Below are positions 44,558-53,357 of a stretch of 64,000 bases of DNA, piece by piece. The DNA comes from Hyphomicrobiales bacterium. GTDB taxonomy: Bacteria > Pseudomonadota > Alphaproteobacteria > Rhizobiales > Phreatobacteraceae. The notes beneath the pieces are model-generated. The model saw only the letters and a list, made by a program, of their open reading frames with translations. It did no database searches and was not told the origin of the DNA. Numbering within the stretch: the first letter of the stretch is position 1; every line of letters begins with the position of its first letter. Made by a program: the position numbers and the translations under genes. The stretch is from NCBI GenBank assembly GCA_017304475.1, contig JAFKKV010000014.1, forward strand, positions 124,001 through 188,000, given 5' to 3'.

Positions 44558-46425
44558 CCGCGACCGTCATTCCGCTGAACCAGCTCCGCGAGACATCCGG
44601 CACGGCGGCGCCTGCCGCCGCCGATCCGGCGGCGCTGCCGGCCAAGACCATTGTCGAGATGCTGCGCGACTATGCCCGGACGAGGCCCGATGCCATCGCC
44701 ATCCGGCAGAAGCGCTTCGGCATCTGGCAGCCGACCACCTTTGCCGACTATTGGCGGCGCGCCCGCCATGTCGGCCTGGGCCTGCGCGCGCTCGGCCTCG
44801 CCCCCAAGGGCCATGTCGGCGTGATCTCCGAAAACCGCATCGAATGGGTGCTGGCGCAGCTCGGCGCCGGCATTGTCGGCGCCGTGACGGTCGGGGTCTA
44901 TCCGACCAGCCCGTCGGGCGAGGTCGCCTATGTGCTCGACCATGCCGATGTCAGCATCGTGGTCTGCGAGGACCAGGAGCAGATCGACAAGATCGTCGAG
45001 GCACGCGCGGCGCTGCCGAAGATCACCAAGGTCATCGCGCTCGAGGACCGGGGCCTGGCCGGCTACGAGCCGGGCCTGGTCATGACCTTCGACGAGGTCG
45101 AGGCGCTCGGCCGCGCCGAGGACGAAAAGAACCCGGGCATGGCCGACACGCTGATGGCCGGCCATTCGCTGAACGACATCGCGCTGCTGATCTACACCTC
45201 CGGCTCGACCGGCAAGCCCAAGGGCGCGATGCTGTCCTATCGCAACATCCGGGCCGGAGCCACCGGGCTGCTCGACCGCTACGGCATCGGCGAAGGCTGG
45301 TCGACCTTGTCCTACCTGCCGCTCTGCCATGTCGCCGAACAGGCGACCACCGTGTTCGGACCGCTCTATTCGGCGAGCCAGGTGAATTTCGGCGAGAGCC
45401 TGCGCACGGTCCAGGAGGACCTGCGCGAGGTGGCGCCGGCGAGCTTCCTCGGCGTGCCGCGCATCTGGGAAAAGATGCATTCGGGCATCCAGGTGAAGAT
45501 GTATGAGGCACGCCCCGTGCAGCAATGGCTGTACAAGACCGCCTTCAGCCTGTGCGAGCCCTTTGCCGCCAAGGCGCCGGCGCAGTGGACGCTTGCCGAA
45601 CGCGTCAAATATGCCCTCGCTTATGTCGCGGTGTTCCGCGCCCTGAAAAATGCCATCGGCCTGACCCGCTGCCGTGTCGCCTTCACCGGCGCCGCGCCGA
45701 TCTCGCCCGAGGTGATCCGCTTCTTCCGGACCATCGGCGTGCCCCTGGTCGAGATCTACGGCATGACCGAAACCTCCGGCGGCGTGCTCGGCCAGGCCGT
45801 CGACGACGTGGTCGTCGGCACGGTCGGCACGGCGATGAAGGACACCAGCGTCGACCTCGCGGGCGACGGCGAGATCCTGGTCCGCGGCCCCGCGGTGTTC
45901 GAGGGCTATTACAAGAACGAGGCGGCGACCAAGGCGACGATCGTCGACGGCTGGCTGCATACCGGCGACGTCGCCGAACGGACCGGCCGGCACATCAAGA
46001 TCGTCGACCGCAAGAAGGACATCATGATCACCGCCGGCGGCAAGAACCTGTCGCCGACCGAGATCGAGCACGCGGTGAAGACCAGCCCCTTCATCAAGGA
46101 GTGCATCGTTTTCGGCGACCGGCGCAAATATGTCGCGGCGCTGATCCAGATCGAGATCGAGACCGTCGGCAAATGGGCCGAGATGAAGGGCATCGCCTTC
46201 ACCAATTACAAGAACCTGGCACAGCATCCGGCGGTGCTCGAACTGGTCACCGCCGACGTCGACAAGGCCAATGAGACGCTGGCCCAGGTCGCCCGCATCA
46301 GGCGTTTCGAGATCCTCGACAAGGAACTCGACCACGACGACGGCGAGGTCACCGCCACCATGAAGGTGCGCCGCCAGGCGATCGAGGCGAAATATGCCGA
46401 GGCGATCAAGCGGCTCTATGGCTGA
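44554..46425 (+). CDS. AMP-dependent long-chain acyl-CoA ligase
   Basis: A 623-residue ANL-superfamily ligase of the FadD15-like group. Core motifs: LLIYTSGSTGKPKGAML (about 210-226), VPLVEIYGMTETSGG, GWLHTGDVAERTGRHIKIVDRKKDIMITAGGKNLSPTEIE, with the C-terminal lysine region near KMKVRRQ. It activates an acid with ATP and CoA. Fusion of this type of ligase gene to a Liv operon, by ATGA overlap with the LivF-like gene, indicates that the imported substrate is an acid that is activated on entry (inference). ATG 44554 is preferred over an in-frame GTG at 44545. Confidence 0.9.
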   Translation: MTATVIPLNQLRETSGTAAPAAADPAALPAKTIVEMLRDYARTRPDAIAIRQKRFGIWQPTTFADYWRRARHVGLGLRALGLAPKGHVGVISENRIEWVLAQLGAGIVGAVTVGVYPTSPSGEVAYVLDHADVSIVVCEDQEQIDKIVEARAALPKITKVIALEDRGLAGYEPGLVMTFDEVEALGRAEDEKNPGMADTLMAGHSLNDIALLIYTSGSTGKPKGAMLSYRNIRAGATGLLDRYGIGEGWSTLSYLPLCHVAEQATTVFGPLYSASQVNFGESLRTVQEDLREVAPASFLGVPRIWEKMHSGIQVKMYEARPVQQWLYKTAFSLCEPFAAKAPAQWTLAERVKYALAYVAVFRALKNAIGLTRCRVAFTGAAPISPEVIRFFRTIGVPLVEIYGMTETSGGVLGQAVDDVVVGTVGTAMKDTSVDLAGDGEILVRGPAVFEGYYKNEAATKATIVDGWLHTGDVAERTGRHIKIVDRKKDIMITAGGKNLSPTEIEHAVKTSPFIKECIVFGDRRKYVAALIQIEIETVGKWAEMKGIAFTNYKNLAQHPAVLELVTADVDKANETLAQVARIRRFEILDKELDHDDGEVTATMKVRRQAIEAKYAEAIKRLYG

Positions 46426-46726
46426 GAGCCGCCGGGTCTTCGCTCTGCGGCCCGCCGTCCTGCGAGGCTCGAAGGGCGGTCTGCCGCTGATGAAGTGGCG
46501 TCGATCCTTCGTCTTGGCCGGGCTTGTCCCGGCCATCCACGAATTCAGCGAAGGGTCTCCGGCACAAGCCGTGGATATCAGGGACAAGCCCGGCCAAGAC
46601 GAGAATGGCCTTCACGGGGAGTGTTCTGTCTGGATCGATCGGCCGCGGGTTTCTCTTGCAGCCGGGCAATGACGGGCGCAGGCGAGCCGCCCGATGGAGC
46701 TCTCGAACGGCCCCCGAGGACCGTCC
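46426..46726. repeat. Intergenic repeat: inverted arms of a Rhizobiales-type element
   Basis: These 301 bases separate the ligase gene from the convergent reductase gene and hold no gene. An inverted repeat is plain: CGTCTTGGCCGGGCTTGTCC... (46510-46541) pairs with ...GGGACAAGCCCGGCCAAGACG (46570-46601). A copy of the same element lies on the far side of the reductase gene, at about 47926-48077. It resembles the transcribed intergenic repeats of Bradyrhizobium relatives. Confidence 0.75.
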
Positions 46727-47734
46727 CTATTCCCTGTAGGCCTTGGTGACCATCAGCACCTTGCCGGCACGGCCGCCCTCGCCTGCCGCGGTCATGGCGC
46801 GCCGGGCCTCCTCGAACGGGATGATTTCGGCCACCGGCGTGGTCAGCGTGCCCTGCGCCATGCCCCTGGCGATGCTGGCATAGGTCTGGGCCAGGCGCTC
46901 GCGCCCGGCATCGGCGAACCAGTGGATCAGCCAGAAGCCCTTCAGCGTCACCTTCCGGAAGATCAGGTGCTGCGCATCGATCCGGCACTGCTCGCCGGAC
47001 AGAAGGCCATAATTGACGACGGTACCGCCATCGGCAACCGCATTGGCCAGAACGCCGGTCGCCGCCCCGCCGATGGCGTCGAGCGCCAGCTTGACCGGCG
47101 CGCCGCCGGTCAGCTCCCGGGCCAGCTTGCGAAAGGCCCTGGCATCGTCAAGGCCGTCGGCCACCACCGCCGTGCCGCCGGCGGCCTTGACGGCCGCAAC
47201 CGCGCTGTCGCGCCGGACGATGTTCAGCGTGTTGATGCCGCGTTCCGCCGCGAGCTTGACCAGGAAGGTCCCGACCGCTGAATTGGCCGCGTTCTGCATC
47301 AGCCAGTCGCCGGCCTGAAGCGGCACCTGGTCGACCAGCAGCGCCTCGGCGGTCGCCGGATTGCCCTTGATCATGGACGCCTGCCGGAGGTCGATATTGG
47401 CGGGCAGCTTCATGGCGAGATGCGCCTTGATGTTGACCCGCTCGACCCAGCAATTGAGGATCATCGGCGAGACGATGTCACCGACCGCCAGGCCCCGCAC
47501 GCCCTCGCCGACGGCGGCGATCCGCCCGACCGCCTCGCCGCCGGGAATGAACGGCAAAGGCGGCCTGGACACCCCATAGAGGCCCTGGATCTGCAGCAGA
47601 TCCGACGGATTGATGTTGAGCACCAGCATGTCCACCGTCACCTCGCCGGCGGCCGGCGCCGGCGGATCGGGCAGCTCTTTCAGCTGGATGGTGGCCGCGG
47701 GATCGCCGAAACCCTCGATGACGACGGCTTTCAT
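46727..47734 (-). CDS. MDR family zinc-dependent/enoyl-thioester reductase-like protein
   Basis: A 335-residue medium-chain dehydrogenase. The N-terminal domain (VLNINPSDLLQIQGLYGVSRPPLPFIPGGEAVGRIAAVGEGV) resembles trans-2-enoyl-thioester reductase (MECR/Etr1) more than alcohol dehydrogenases, and the catalytic-zinc cysteines of true alcohol dehydrogenases are not evident. The nucleotide-binding part contains QNAANSAVGTFLVKLA. It would reduce an alpha,beta-unsaturated compound using NADPH. It stands alone, flanked on both sides by the same intergenic repeat, with convergent genes. Confidence 0.85.
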   Translation of the reverse strand: MKAVVIEGFGDPAATIQLKELPDPPAPAAGEVTVDMLVLNINPSDLLQIQGLYGVSRPPLPFIPGGEAVGRIAAVGEGVRGLAVGDIVSPMILNCWVERVNIKAHLAMKLPANIDLRQASMIKGNPATAEALLVDQVPLQAGDWLMQNAANSAVGTFLVKLAAERGINTLNIVRRDSAVAAVKAAGGTAVVADGLDDARAFRKLARELTGGAPVKLALDAIGGAATGVLANAVADGGTVVNYGLLSGEQCRIDAQHLIFRKVTLKGFWLIHWFADAGRERLAQTYASIARGMAQGTLTTPVAEIIPFEEARRAMTAAGEGGRAGKVLMVTKAYRE

Positions 47735-48121
47735 CTGTTGATCCTCCCCAGATCCGGTCCTTGTCGCCCCCTATGGCGCGGCCGGACGACGTGCTGTTGC
47801 ACGGAGTGGAGCATCCGACAGGACGGAAGACAAGCGGCCCGGAGCCGTCGCGTCTCATGCCGCTACGCCTGTTCCCCGAACCAATCCAACCCTGAATGGA
47901 CTGTTCCCCAGCAGCAAGCGGACCGAAGTCGTGGATGGCCGGGACAAGCCCGGCCAAGACGAGGAGGCCTTTCGAGGTGGCGCGCTGGGTCGACTGCCAC
48001 CCGTCGCGTGTCGTGTTTCGAAACGGCGTGAGCCCTCACACCGTCTTGCCCGGGCTTGTCCCGGGCATCCACGACTTGTTTGGGCCGGAAGCAGCGGACA
48101 ACAATCTCGATACGGCGATAC
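47735..48121. repeat. Intergenic repeat, second copy of the GGCCGGGAC/GTCCCGGCC element
   Basis: A gene-free 387-base stretch. CGTGGATGGCCGGGACAAGCCCGGCCAAGACG (about 47930-47961) is opposed by CGTCTTGCCCGGGCTTGTCCCGGGCATCCACG (about 48042-48073). The left arm is nearly identical to the arms near 46510 and 46601. Promoter signals for the reductase gene (start 47734) must lie at the left end; none is clear. Confidence 0.7.
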
Positions 48122-49051
48122 CTAGTCCTGAAACGCCGACAGGAGATGATCCGGCGAGGACGTGTTGTGGCGGCTCGCCACGTTCCGGCCGAGCCGGACC
48201 TCGATGCCCTGGCCGCCCTGGAAATCCATCACCGGGCTCTGGTGCCAGCGGTTTTCACCCGGCGCGCGCCAATGGACATGGGCGCCGTCGGCATTGGTCT
48301 CGGCGACATACATCGAGCGCAGGCCGGCAAAGGGGCCGTTCACCACCGGCTGGTCGAGCGCGACCTCGACGGCCACCCGCTGGCGGTCGACGGCATCGAC
48401 CTTGAGTTTCGCGGTGCCGCCGGCCTTGAAGGTGAGATCGAAGGTCATGCTCGCCGGGTCGAAGGCGATGGCCACGAGATTGACCACCGGGCGCTGCATC
48501 ACCTCGATCGGACCGACCAGGAACGATGTGCCGTAGACGATGTCGCGCAAATGGCGCGGCGGCCGCGGCTTGATCCGCCAATAGCCGTCGACCGGGTAGA
48601 GCACCAGGAATTCATAGGGCGCACGGCCGCGTTCCTTGTGGAACAGCTGGACCAGGTGAAAACCCTCGTCGCGCCGGCCGGCGACCGTCACCGGCACCCG
48701 CTCGGGCCGCCAGAACTTGTCGAAGGTGATGCCGACCACGGTCAGCGTGGCATCGTCGTGCAGCACCACGCGCCGCGGCGTGAAGCGATGGTCCGCCTTA
48801 TCGGTAATGGTGCAATTGGTGAAATCGGGCGCGGTCGAATCCTGCACGATCGCGCCGATTACCGCGGGATGCTGGGCCTCGATGCGGAAGCGCCGGACCG
48901 ACGGCGAGTGGAAGCGCAGGTCGACATTGTCCTCCTCCGCGCAGAGCGTCGGAACGCTTTCATTGCTGATCCGGACGGAGGCCTGCTCGGCCTGGGCCGA
49001 TGAAGCGAGGCAGGCAAGAGACGCAAGGAACGCGACGGCGAGGCGGGACAT
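48122..49051 (-). CDS. Secreted protein of unknown function
   Basis: A 309-residue protein. The first 21 residues (SRLAVAFLASLACLASSAQA) are a signal peptide with an AQA-E cleavage site. The rest is beta-rich without a motif I recognise: repeated short Val/Ile strands, two cysteines (CAEEDNVDL, NCTITDK) that may pair, and a fairly conserved-looking FLVLYPVDGYWRIKPRPP. I do not recognise the family; similar proteins are annotated as hypothetical in Rhizobiales as far as I recall. It lies upstream (same strand) of no partner: the next gene on that strand is 63 bases away at DUF1178. Confidence 0.75.
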   Translation of the reverse strand: MSRLAVAFLASLACLASSAQAEQASVRISNESVPTLCAEEDNVDLRFHSPSVRRFRIEAQHPAVIGAIVQDSTAPDFTNCTITDKADHRFTPRRVVLHDDATLTVVGITFDKFWRPERVPVTVAGRRDEGFHLVQLFHKERGRAPYEFLVLYPVDGYWRIKPRPPRHLRDIVYGTSFLVGPIEVMQRPVVNLVAIAFDPASMTFDLTFKAGGTAKLKVDAVDRQRVAVEVALDQPVVNGPFAGLRSMYVAETNADGAHVHWRAPGENRWHQSPVMDFQGGQGIEVRLGRNVASRHNTSSPDHLLSAFQD

Positions 49052-49114
49052 GCAATGGCTCCTGTTCGCCGAGGGGTAGCAGCGCCCCCGGCGAATAGGA
49101 AGCCGGCCGGTCGA

Positions 49115-49573
49115 TCAATTCCGCTCGCCCGGCAGCATCGGCAGGGCGTGGAACTCGATCCCCTCCTCCGCCAGTTCACGCGCTTCGTCAGGTGTCGCCG
49201 AGCCATGGATCGACCGATGCTCGGTCTCGCCATAGTGGATCTTGCGCGCTTCCTCGGCGAATTTGTCGCCGACCGCGTCGGAATTGGCGATCAGGTGGTC
49301 GCGCAATTCCTTGAGCTTGCTGCGCAGTTCCTGCTCCTCGGGCGAAACCATCGCCACCTTGCGCGGCTCCTCGGCAACCGGCGTGGGCGCCGGCGGCGCG
49401 GCGCGATCCTTGCGCGCCACCTGCGGTGCCATGATGGTCTTGCCGATCTTGGCCGAACCGCAGGCCGGACAGGTGACGAAGCCGCGCTTGAGCTGTTCGT
49501 CGAAACTGTCCGAGGACGGGAACCAGCTCTCGAATTCGTGCGCGCTATCGCAGGCGAGCGTATATTTGATCAT
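49115..49573 (-). CDS. DUF1178 family protein
   Basis: A 152-residue protein of the DUF1178 family: MIKYTLACDSAHEFESWFPSSDSFDEQ at the start, then VTCPACGSAKIGKTIMAP with a CxxC-type pair that may bind a metal, and a C-terminal VGDKFAEEARKIHYGETEHRSIHG. The function is unknown. In alphaproteobacteria it regularly lies beside the nitrilase and glutaredoxin genes, as here. The start ATG 49573 overlaps the nitrilase stop by four bases, so it is translated after the nitrilase. Confidence 0.9.
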   Translation of the reverse strand: MIKYTLACDSAHEFESWFPSSDSFDEQLKRGFVTCPACGSAKIGKTIMAPQVARKDRAAPPAPTPVAEEPRKVAMVSPEEQELRSKLKELRDHLIANSDAVGDKFAEEARKIHYGETEHRSIHGSATPDEARELAEEGIEFHALPMLPGERN

Positions 49574-50415
49574 GACGCGCCCTCCAGCCGGAACACCCGG
49601 CCATTGGCGAGCGAGGGGACGCGGCCGCGCGTCTCGGCGACCTTGGCGACATCGATCTCGGCCAGGATCACCGCCGGCTCGTCGTGATCGGCTTCGGCGA
49701 GGATCGTGCCCCAGGGATCGACGATCAGGCTGTGGCCATAGGTCTCGCGGCTGCAGGCATGTTTGCCGCCCTGGGCCGCGGCGATCACGAAGGCGCCGGT
49801 CTCGATGGCGCGCGCCCGCATCAGCACGTGCCAATGGGCCTGGCCGGTCGGCACCGTGAAGGACGACGGGATCGCCATGATGCCGGCCCCCGCCTCGGCG
49901 AGCGACCGGTAGAGCTGCGGAAACCGCAGGTCGTAGCAGATCGTCACCCCGAGCTTCGCCCAGGGCAGCGGGGTCACGACAGCGCGGTCGCCCGGGGCAT
50001 AGGCCGCCGATTCCCGATAGGTCTGGCCATTGGCCAGATTGACGTCGAACATGTGGATCTTGTCATAGGCCGCGACGACCTCGCCGTCCGGCGAGATGAC
50101 ATAGCCGCGATTGGCCGCCTGTTTCTCGCCGATCTTGATGGCGAGCGAACCGATATGCAGCCAGATGCCGAGCCGCATGGCCTCGGCCTGGAACACCGGC
50201 AGCGACGGGTCGTCCGCCTCCGACCTGATGGTCTCGAAGAATTTCGGCCGGTCCGGCTGCAGGATATTGGTCATTTCCGGCGTCTGGACATAGGCCGCGC
50301 CGGAGCGTGCGGCTTCCCGGACGAGCTGGAGCGACTGCTCCAGGCTCGCCTTGACGTCGACATCCGCGCGCATCTGCACGCAGGCCGCGGTGAAGCTGCT
50401 GTTCGTTTCGCTCAT
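49570..50415 (-). CDS. carbon-nitrogen hydrolase (Nit2/omega-amidase-like)
   Basis: A 281-residue nitrilase-superfamily enzyme with a complete Glu-Lys-Cys triad: Glu47 (QTPEMTN), Lys119 (YDKIHMFDVN) and Cys160 (VTICYDLRFPQLYR). This motif set is that of the Nit1/Nit2 branch, which hydrolyses omega-amides such as alpha-ketoglutaramate or repairs deaminated glutathione, rather than nitriles. The link to glutaredoxin supports a glutathione-related job (inference). ATG 50415 is chosen because family similarity begins there. Confidence 0.9.
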   Translation of the reverse strand: MSETNSSFTAACVQMRADVDVKASLEQSLQLVREAARSGAAYVQTPEMTNILQPDRPKFFETIRSEADDPSLPVFQAEAMRLGIWLHIGSLAIKIGEKQAANRGYVISPDGEVVAAYDKIHMFDVNLANGQTYRESAAYAPGDRAVVTPLPWAKLGVTICYDLRFPQLYRSLAEAGAGIMAIPSSFTVPTGQAHWHVLMRARAIETGAFVIAAAQGGKHACSRETYGHSLIVDPWGTILAEADHDEPAVILAEIDVAKVAETRGRVPSLANGRVFRLEGAS

Positions 50416-50420
50416 CGGGA

Positions 50421-50678
50421 TCAGGCCGCCAGGAGCGGATCGAGCTTGCCGGCATCGTCGAGCGCGTGAATGTCGTCGGAGCCGCCGACATGCTGCGAGC
50501 CGATGAAGATCTGCGGCACCGTCGAGCTGCCGCCGGACCTCTGGATCATTTCGGCGCGCCGCTCGGGGTGCTTCTGAATGTCGACTTCGGTGAACACTGC
50601 GCCCTTGCTCTGCAGCAGCTGCTTGGCCGCATGGCAATAGGGGCAGTAATCCTTGGTATAGATGACGATTTCAGGCAT
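50421..50678 (-). CDS. grxC: glutaredoxin 3
   Basis: An 85-residue dithiol glutaredoxin. The CPYC active site follows IVIYTKDY, and the cis-proline STVPQIF and GGSDDIHALDDAGKL glutathione-binding segments are intact. It reduces glutathione mixed disulfides and ribonucleotide reductase. I use ATG 50678, which gives the usual length; an ATG at 50708 would overlap the comF stop by one base (TGATG) and add ten residues. It lies six bases upstream of the nitrilase gene. Confidence 0.93.
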   Translation of the reverse strand: MPEIVIYTKDYCPYCHAAKQLLQSKGAVFTEVDIQKHPERRAEMIQRSGGSSTVPQIFIGSQHVGGSDDIHALDDAGKLDPLLAA

Positions 50679-50707
50679 CAGGCTCATCTCGTGGGTCGTA
50701 TCGGCCA

Positions 50708-51502
50708 TCAGATATGGACCGCGAAGGTGCCGTCCACAACCCTTGCCGCCGTCAACACGTCGATGCGAGCCGCACCGGCACGGCGCAGCACCCGTGCACA
50801 GGCTTCAAGGGTCGCTCCCGTCGTCAGCACGTCGTCGACCAGCACGAGCCGGCGCCCGCTGACCCAGCCTTTCCTCTCCTCCGGCACGTGGAACGCGCCG
50901 GCCACATTGTCCAGCCGCTGGGCCCGCGTCAGGCCGACCTGATGCAGGGTCCGCCTGCGCCGCCTGAGCACCAGCGCCTCATTGGCTATGCCGGTCCGGA
51001 CCGAAAGATGCCGGCTCAGCTCGGCCGCCTGGTTGAACCGGCGGCGCAGCAGCCGGCTCCAATGCAACGGCACCGGGATCAGCGCATCGGCGTCATCGAG
51101 GATGTCGCGGCCGGCCCGCGCCATCCAGCCGGCCAGCGCCGGCGCGATTTCCAGCCGGTCGCCATATTTGAGGCCATGGACCAGCGCCCGGCCGACATCG
51201 TCGAACCGGAACGCCGCGCGCGCCCGGTCGAAGGCCGGCGGATTGGCGATCGCCTGGGGCGACAGCGCGCCCGGTCCGAGATCGAAGGGCATGGGCGTGC
51301 CGAGCCGCGCGCAGACCGGCGCCTCGATATAGCCGACGCGCCGCCAGCAACCGGGGCAGAGCGCGCCGTGATCACCGACCGGGTTGCGGCAGGCAAGGCA
51401 AAGCGGCGGCAGCAGCCAGTCGAGCACGCGCGCGCCACCCGCCCGCAATCGCCGGGCGACCGACCGGCGCGCCGGCCTTTCATCGTCGCTTTCGCCGTCC
51501 AT
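50708..51502 (-). CDS. ComF family protein
   Basis: A 264-residue protein. An N-terminal zinc-finger-like region (PLCLACRNPV...LCPGCWRRV, four cysteines) precedes a phosphoribosyltransferase-like domain with the signature VLVDDVLTTGATLEACARVL. A conserved ALIPVPLHWSRLLRRRFNQAAELSRHL is typical of ComFC. ComF acts with DprA and recombination in DNA uptake and may work beyond competence. First gene of the comF-grxC-nitrilase-DUF1178 run. Confidence 0.92.
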   Translation of the reverse strand: MDGESDDERPARRSVARRLRAGGARVLDWLLPPLCLACRNPVGDHGALCPGCWRRVGYIEAPVCARLGTPMPFDLGPGALSPQAIANPPAFDRARAAFRFDDVGRALVHGLKYGDRLEIAPALAGWMARAGRDILDDADALIPVPLHWSRLLRRRFNQAAELSRHLSVRTGIANEALVLRRRRRTLHQVGLTRAQRLDNVAGAFHVPEERKGWVSGRRLVLVDDVLTTGATLEACARVLRRAGAARIDVLTAARVVDGTFAVHI

Positions 51503-51575
51503 GGGCCGAGACTAGCGGCAAATCCACCGCCGGCGGCATCCGGGCTGTGCCGAGGGGCCAGGGCCCGGCCGAATA

Positions 51576-51606
51576 AGACAAAGCCGCCGGTAAACCGGCG
51601 GCTTTT
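51576..51606 (-). terminator. Terminator after trxA (probably bidirectional)
   Basis: GCCGCCGG (51583-51590) pairs with CCGGCGGC (51595-51602) around a four-base loop. TTTT follows on the plus strand, and TTTGTCTT on the minus strand. It sits 28 bases beyond the trxA stop, between trxA and comF. Confidence 0.8.
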
Positions 51607-51629
51607 CATGCGATCGGGACGTCGACCGG

Positions 51630-51953
51630 TCAGGCGTGGGTGGTGATCCACTGCTTCAGCGCCGCCTGCGGCGAGGCGCCGGTCTTGCGGTCGACCAGCT
51701 TGCCGTCCTTGAAGATCATCAGGGTCGGGATCGACATGATGCCGTAATTGGAGGCGATCTTCGGATTCTCGTCGACATTCACCTTGACGATCTTCACCTT
51801 GTCGCCGAGCTCGGTCGAGATGGCGTCGAGCGCCGGAGCGATCATTCGGCATGGGCCGCACCACGGTGCCCAGAAATCGACCACGACGGGCGCGTCGGCC
51901 TTGATGACGTCGCTCTCGAAGGTGGCATCTGTGGTGGCGGAAACGGCACCCAT
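51630..51953 (-). CDS. trxA: thioredoxin
   Basis: A 107-residue thioredoxin with the WCGPC active site in VVDFWAPWCGPCRMIAP, the buried Asp in its usual place, and the cis-proline at IMSIPTLMIFKDG. It reduces protein disulfides using thioredoxin reductase. Length and motifs match TrxA rather than specialised relatives. A hairpin terminator follows. Confidence 0.96.
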   Translation of the reverse strand: MGAVSATTDATFESDVIKADAPVVVDFWAPWCGPCRMIAPALDAISTELGDKVKIVKVNVDENPKIASNYGIMSIPTLMIFKDGKLVDRKTGASPQAALKQWITTHA

Positions 51954-52049
51954 GGCGCTCTCCTGGAATCAAAACTACGGCCAATGAAGGTAGGGATTGG
52001 CTCCCGCACGTCAAGGATGCGGGTCCGGCAGTTCACCGTGTCGTGACGG

Positions 52050-53231
52050 TTATCCTATGCCGATCTTGTGACAGATGCGCTCGACGCCGAGCGCGACGAG
52101 GCCGACGCCCAAGCCCCAGAACGCCGCGCCGACACCGAAGACGGAAACCCCCGAAGCCGCCGTGGCGAAGCTGAGGATGGCCGGAAAGCGCGCCCTGTCG
52201 TCGCCCATGGCGATCGACAGCGCCCCCATCAGCGCGCCGGCCAGCGCCAGCCCGGCAATGGTGGTTATCAGCGCCTTGGGCATGGCGGCGAACAGCGCCA
52301 CGAAGGAGCCGGCGAAGGCGGCGATGAGCAGGAAGGCGATGCCGTAGACGATGCCCGCCGGCCAGCGCTTGTCCCGGTCGGGATGGGCGTCGGGACCGGC
52401 GCAGATCGCCGCGGTGATCGCCGCGAGGTTCGAGGTATGGGAGCCGAAAGGCGCCGAGATCAGCGAGACGATGCCGGTGACCGTCAGGATCGGGCCAACC
52501 GGCGGATTATAGCCATTGGCCCTGAGCACCGCGAGGCCCGGCAGGTTCTGCGCCGCCATGGTGACGAGGTAGAGCGGCAGGCCGAGGCCGACCAGCACGC
52601 CGGGATCGAAGACCGGCGTCACCCATTCGAGCCGCGACAGGCCGAGTTCGCGCGGCAGTGGACCGGCGAGCCCGAGCCCATAGGTCAGCGCCACCCCGGC
52701 GGCGACCACCACCAGCATGGCGCTGGCGGGGTGAATCAGGCGCGCGACCAGGAAGATCGCCACCAGCGGCAGCACCAGCAGCGGCGTGCCGGGGGCGGCC
52801 AGCGCGACATCGACGACGAATTTGAACAGCACGCCGGCGAGCATGGCCGAGGCGATGGCCGGCGGGATCCGGGCGACGAGATCGCCGACCGGCCGGATCA
52901 GGCCGGTGGCGATGATCATCAGCGCCACCAGCACGAAGGCGCCGACCGCCTGCGGCATGGCGATGGTGCCGCCGGTGGCCGCGATCAGGGCCGCGCCGGG
53001 CGTCGACCAGGCCATGATGATCGGCATTTTGTAGCGCCAGGTCAGCGCCATGCCGCCGATCGTCTGGGCCAGGCAGATGCCGACGATCCAGGACGTCGTC
53101 TGGCCGGGCGTGGCGCCGACCGCCTGGGCGGCCGCGATCACCAGCGCCACGGTGCCGGCGAAACCGACCAGCGGGGCGACGATGCCGGCGGTGAAGGTGG
53201 AGAGCGAAAAAGGAGGCATGAGCGGCGCCAT
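52050..53231 (-). CDS. BenE family benzoate/H+ symporter-like transporter
   Basis: A membrane protein of about 393 residues with about twelve hydrophobic segments. FTAGIVAPLVGFAGTVALVIAAAQAVGATPGQTTSWIVGICLAQ and ISAPFGSHTSNLAAITAAICAGPDAHPD are typical of BenE. Many homologues lie outside benzoate operons, and no benzoate catabolic gene is adjacent, so the substrate is uncertain. ATG 53231 is used; the frame is open to a TTG at 53291, which would lie inside the ahcY terminator, so the longer form is unlikely. Confidence 0.85.
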   Translation of the reverse strand: MAPLMPPFSLSTFTAGIVAPLVGFAGTVALVIAAAQAVGATPGQTTSWIVGICLAQTIGGMALTWRYKMPIIMAWSTPGAALIAATGGTIAMPQAVGAFVLVALMIIATGLIRPVGDLVARIPPAIASAMLAGVLFKFVVDVALAAPGTPLLVLPLVAIFLVARLIHPASAMLVVVAAGVALTYGLGLAGPLPRELGLSRLEWVTPVFDPGVLVGLGLPLYLVTMAAQNLPGLAVLRANGYNPPVGPILTVTGIVSLISAPFGSHTSNLAAITAAICAGPDAHPDRDKRWPAGIVYGIAFLLIAAFAGSFVALFAAMPKALITTIAGLALAGALMGALSIAMGDDRARFPAILSFATAASGVSVFGVGAAFWGLGVGLVALGVERICHKIGIG

Positions 53232-53284
53232 GTCGGGACCATTGTCGAGCGACAAGGAATAGCGATTCGCGGGGGCCAAAGGCT

Positions 53285-53318
53285 TGAACAAAAAAGGCCC
53301 GGCGCTGAGCCGGGCCTT
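53285..53318 (-). terminator. Rho-independent terminator of ahcY
   Basis: AAGGCCCGGC (53294-53303) pairs with GCCGGGCCTT (53309-53318) around a five-base loop, and on the minus strand runs into TTTTTTGTTC. It lies 40 bases after the ahcY stop, in the direction of ahcY transcription. Confidence 0.9.
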
Positions 53319-53357
53319 ATCTGTCGCGGAGCCGGGCTCAGCGCGCGATACCGGCGA

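Noticed and set aside
46727..47734. Integrated mobile element with transposase
   Set aside because: No transposase or integrase, and no target-site duplication, in spite of flanking repeats.
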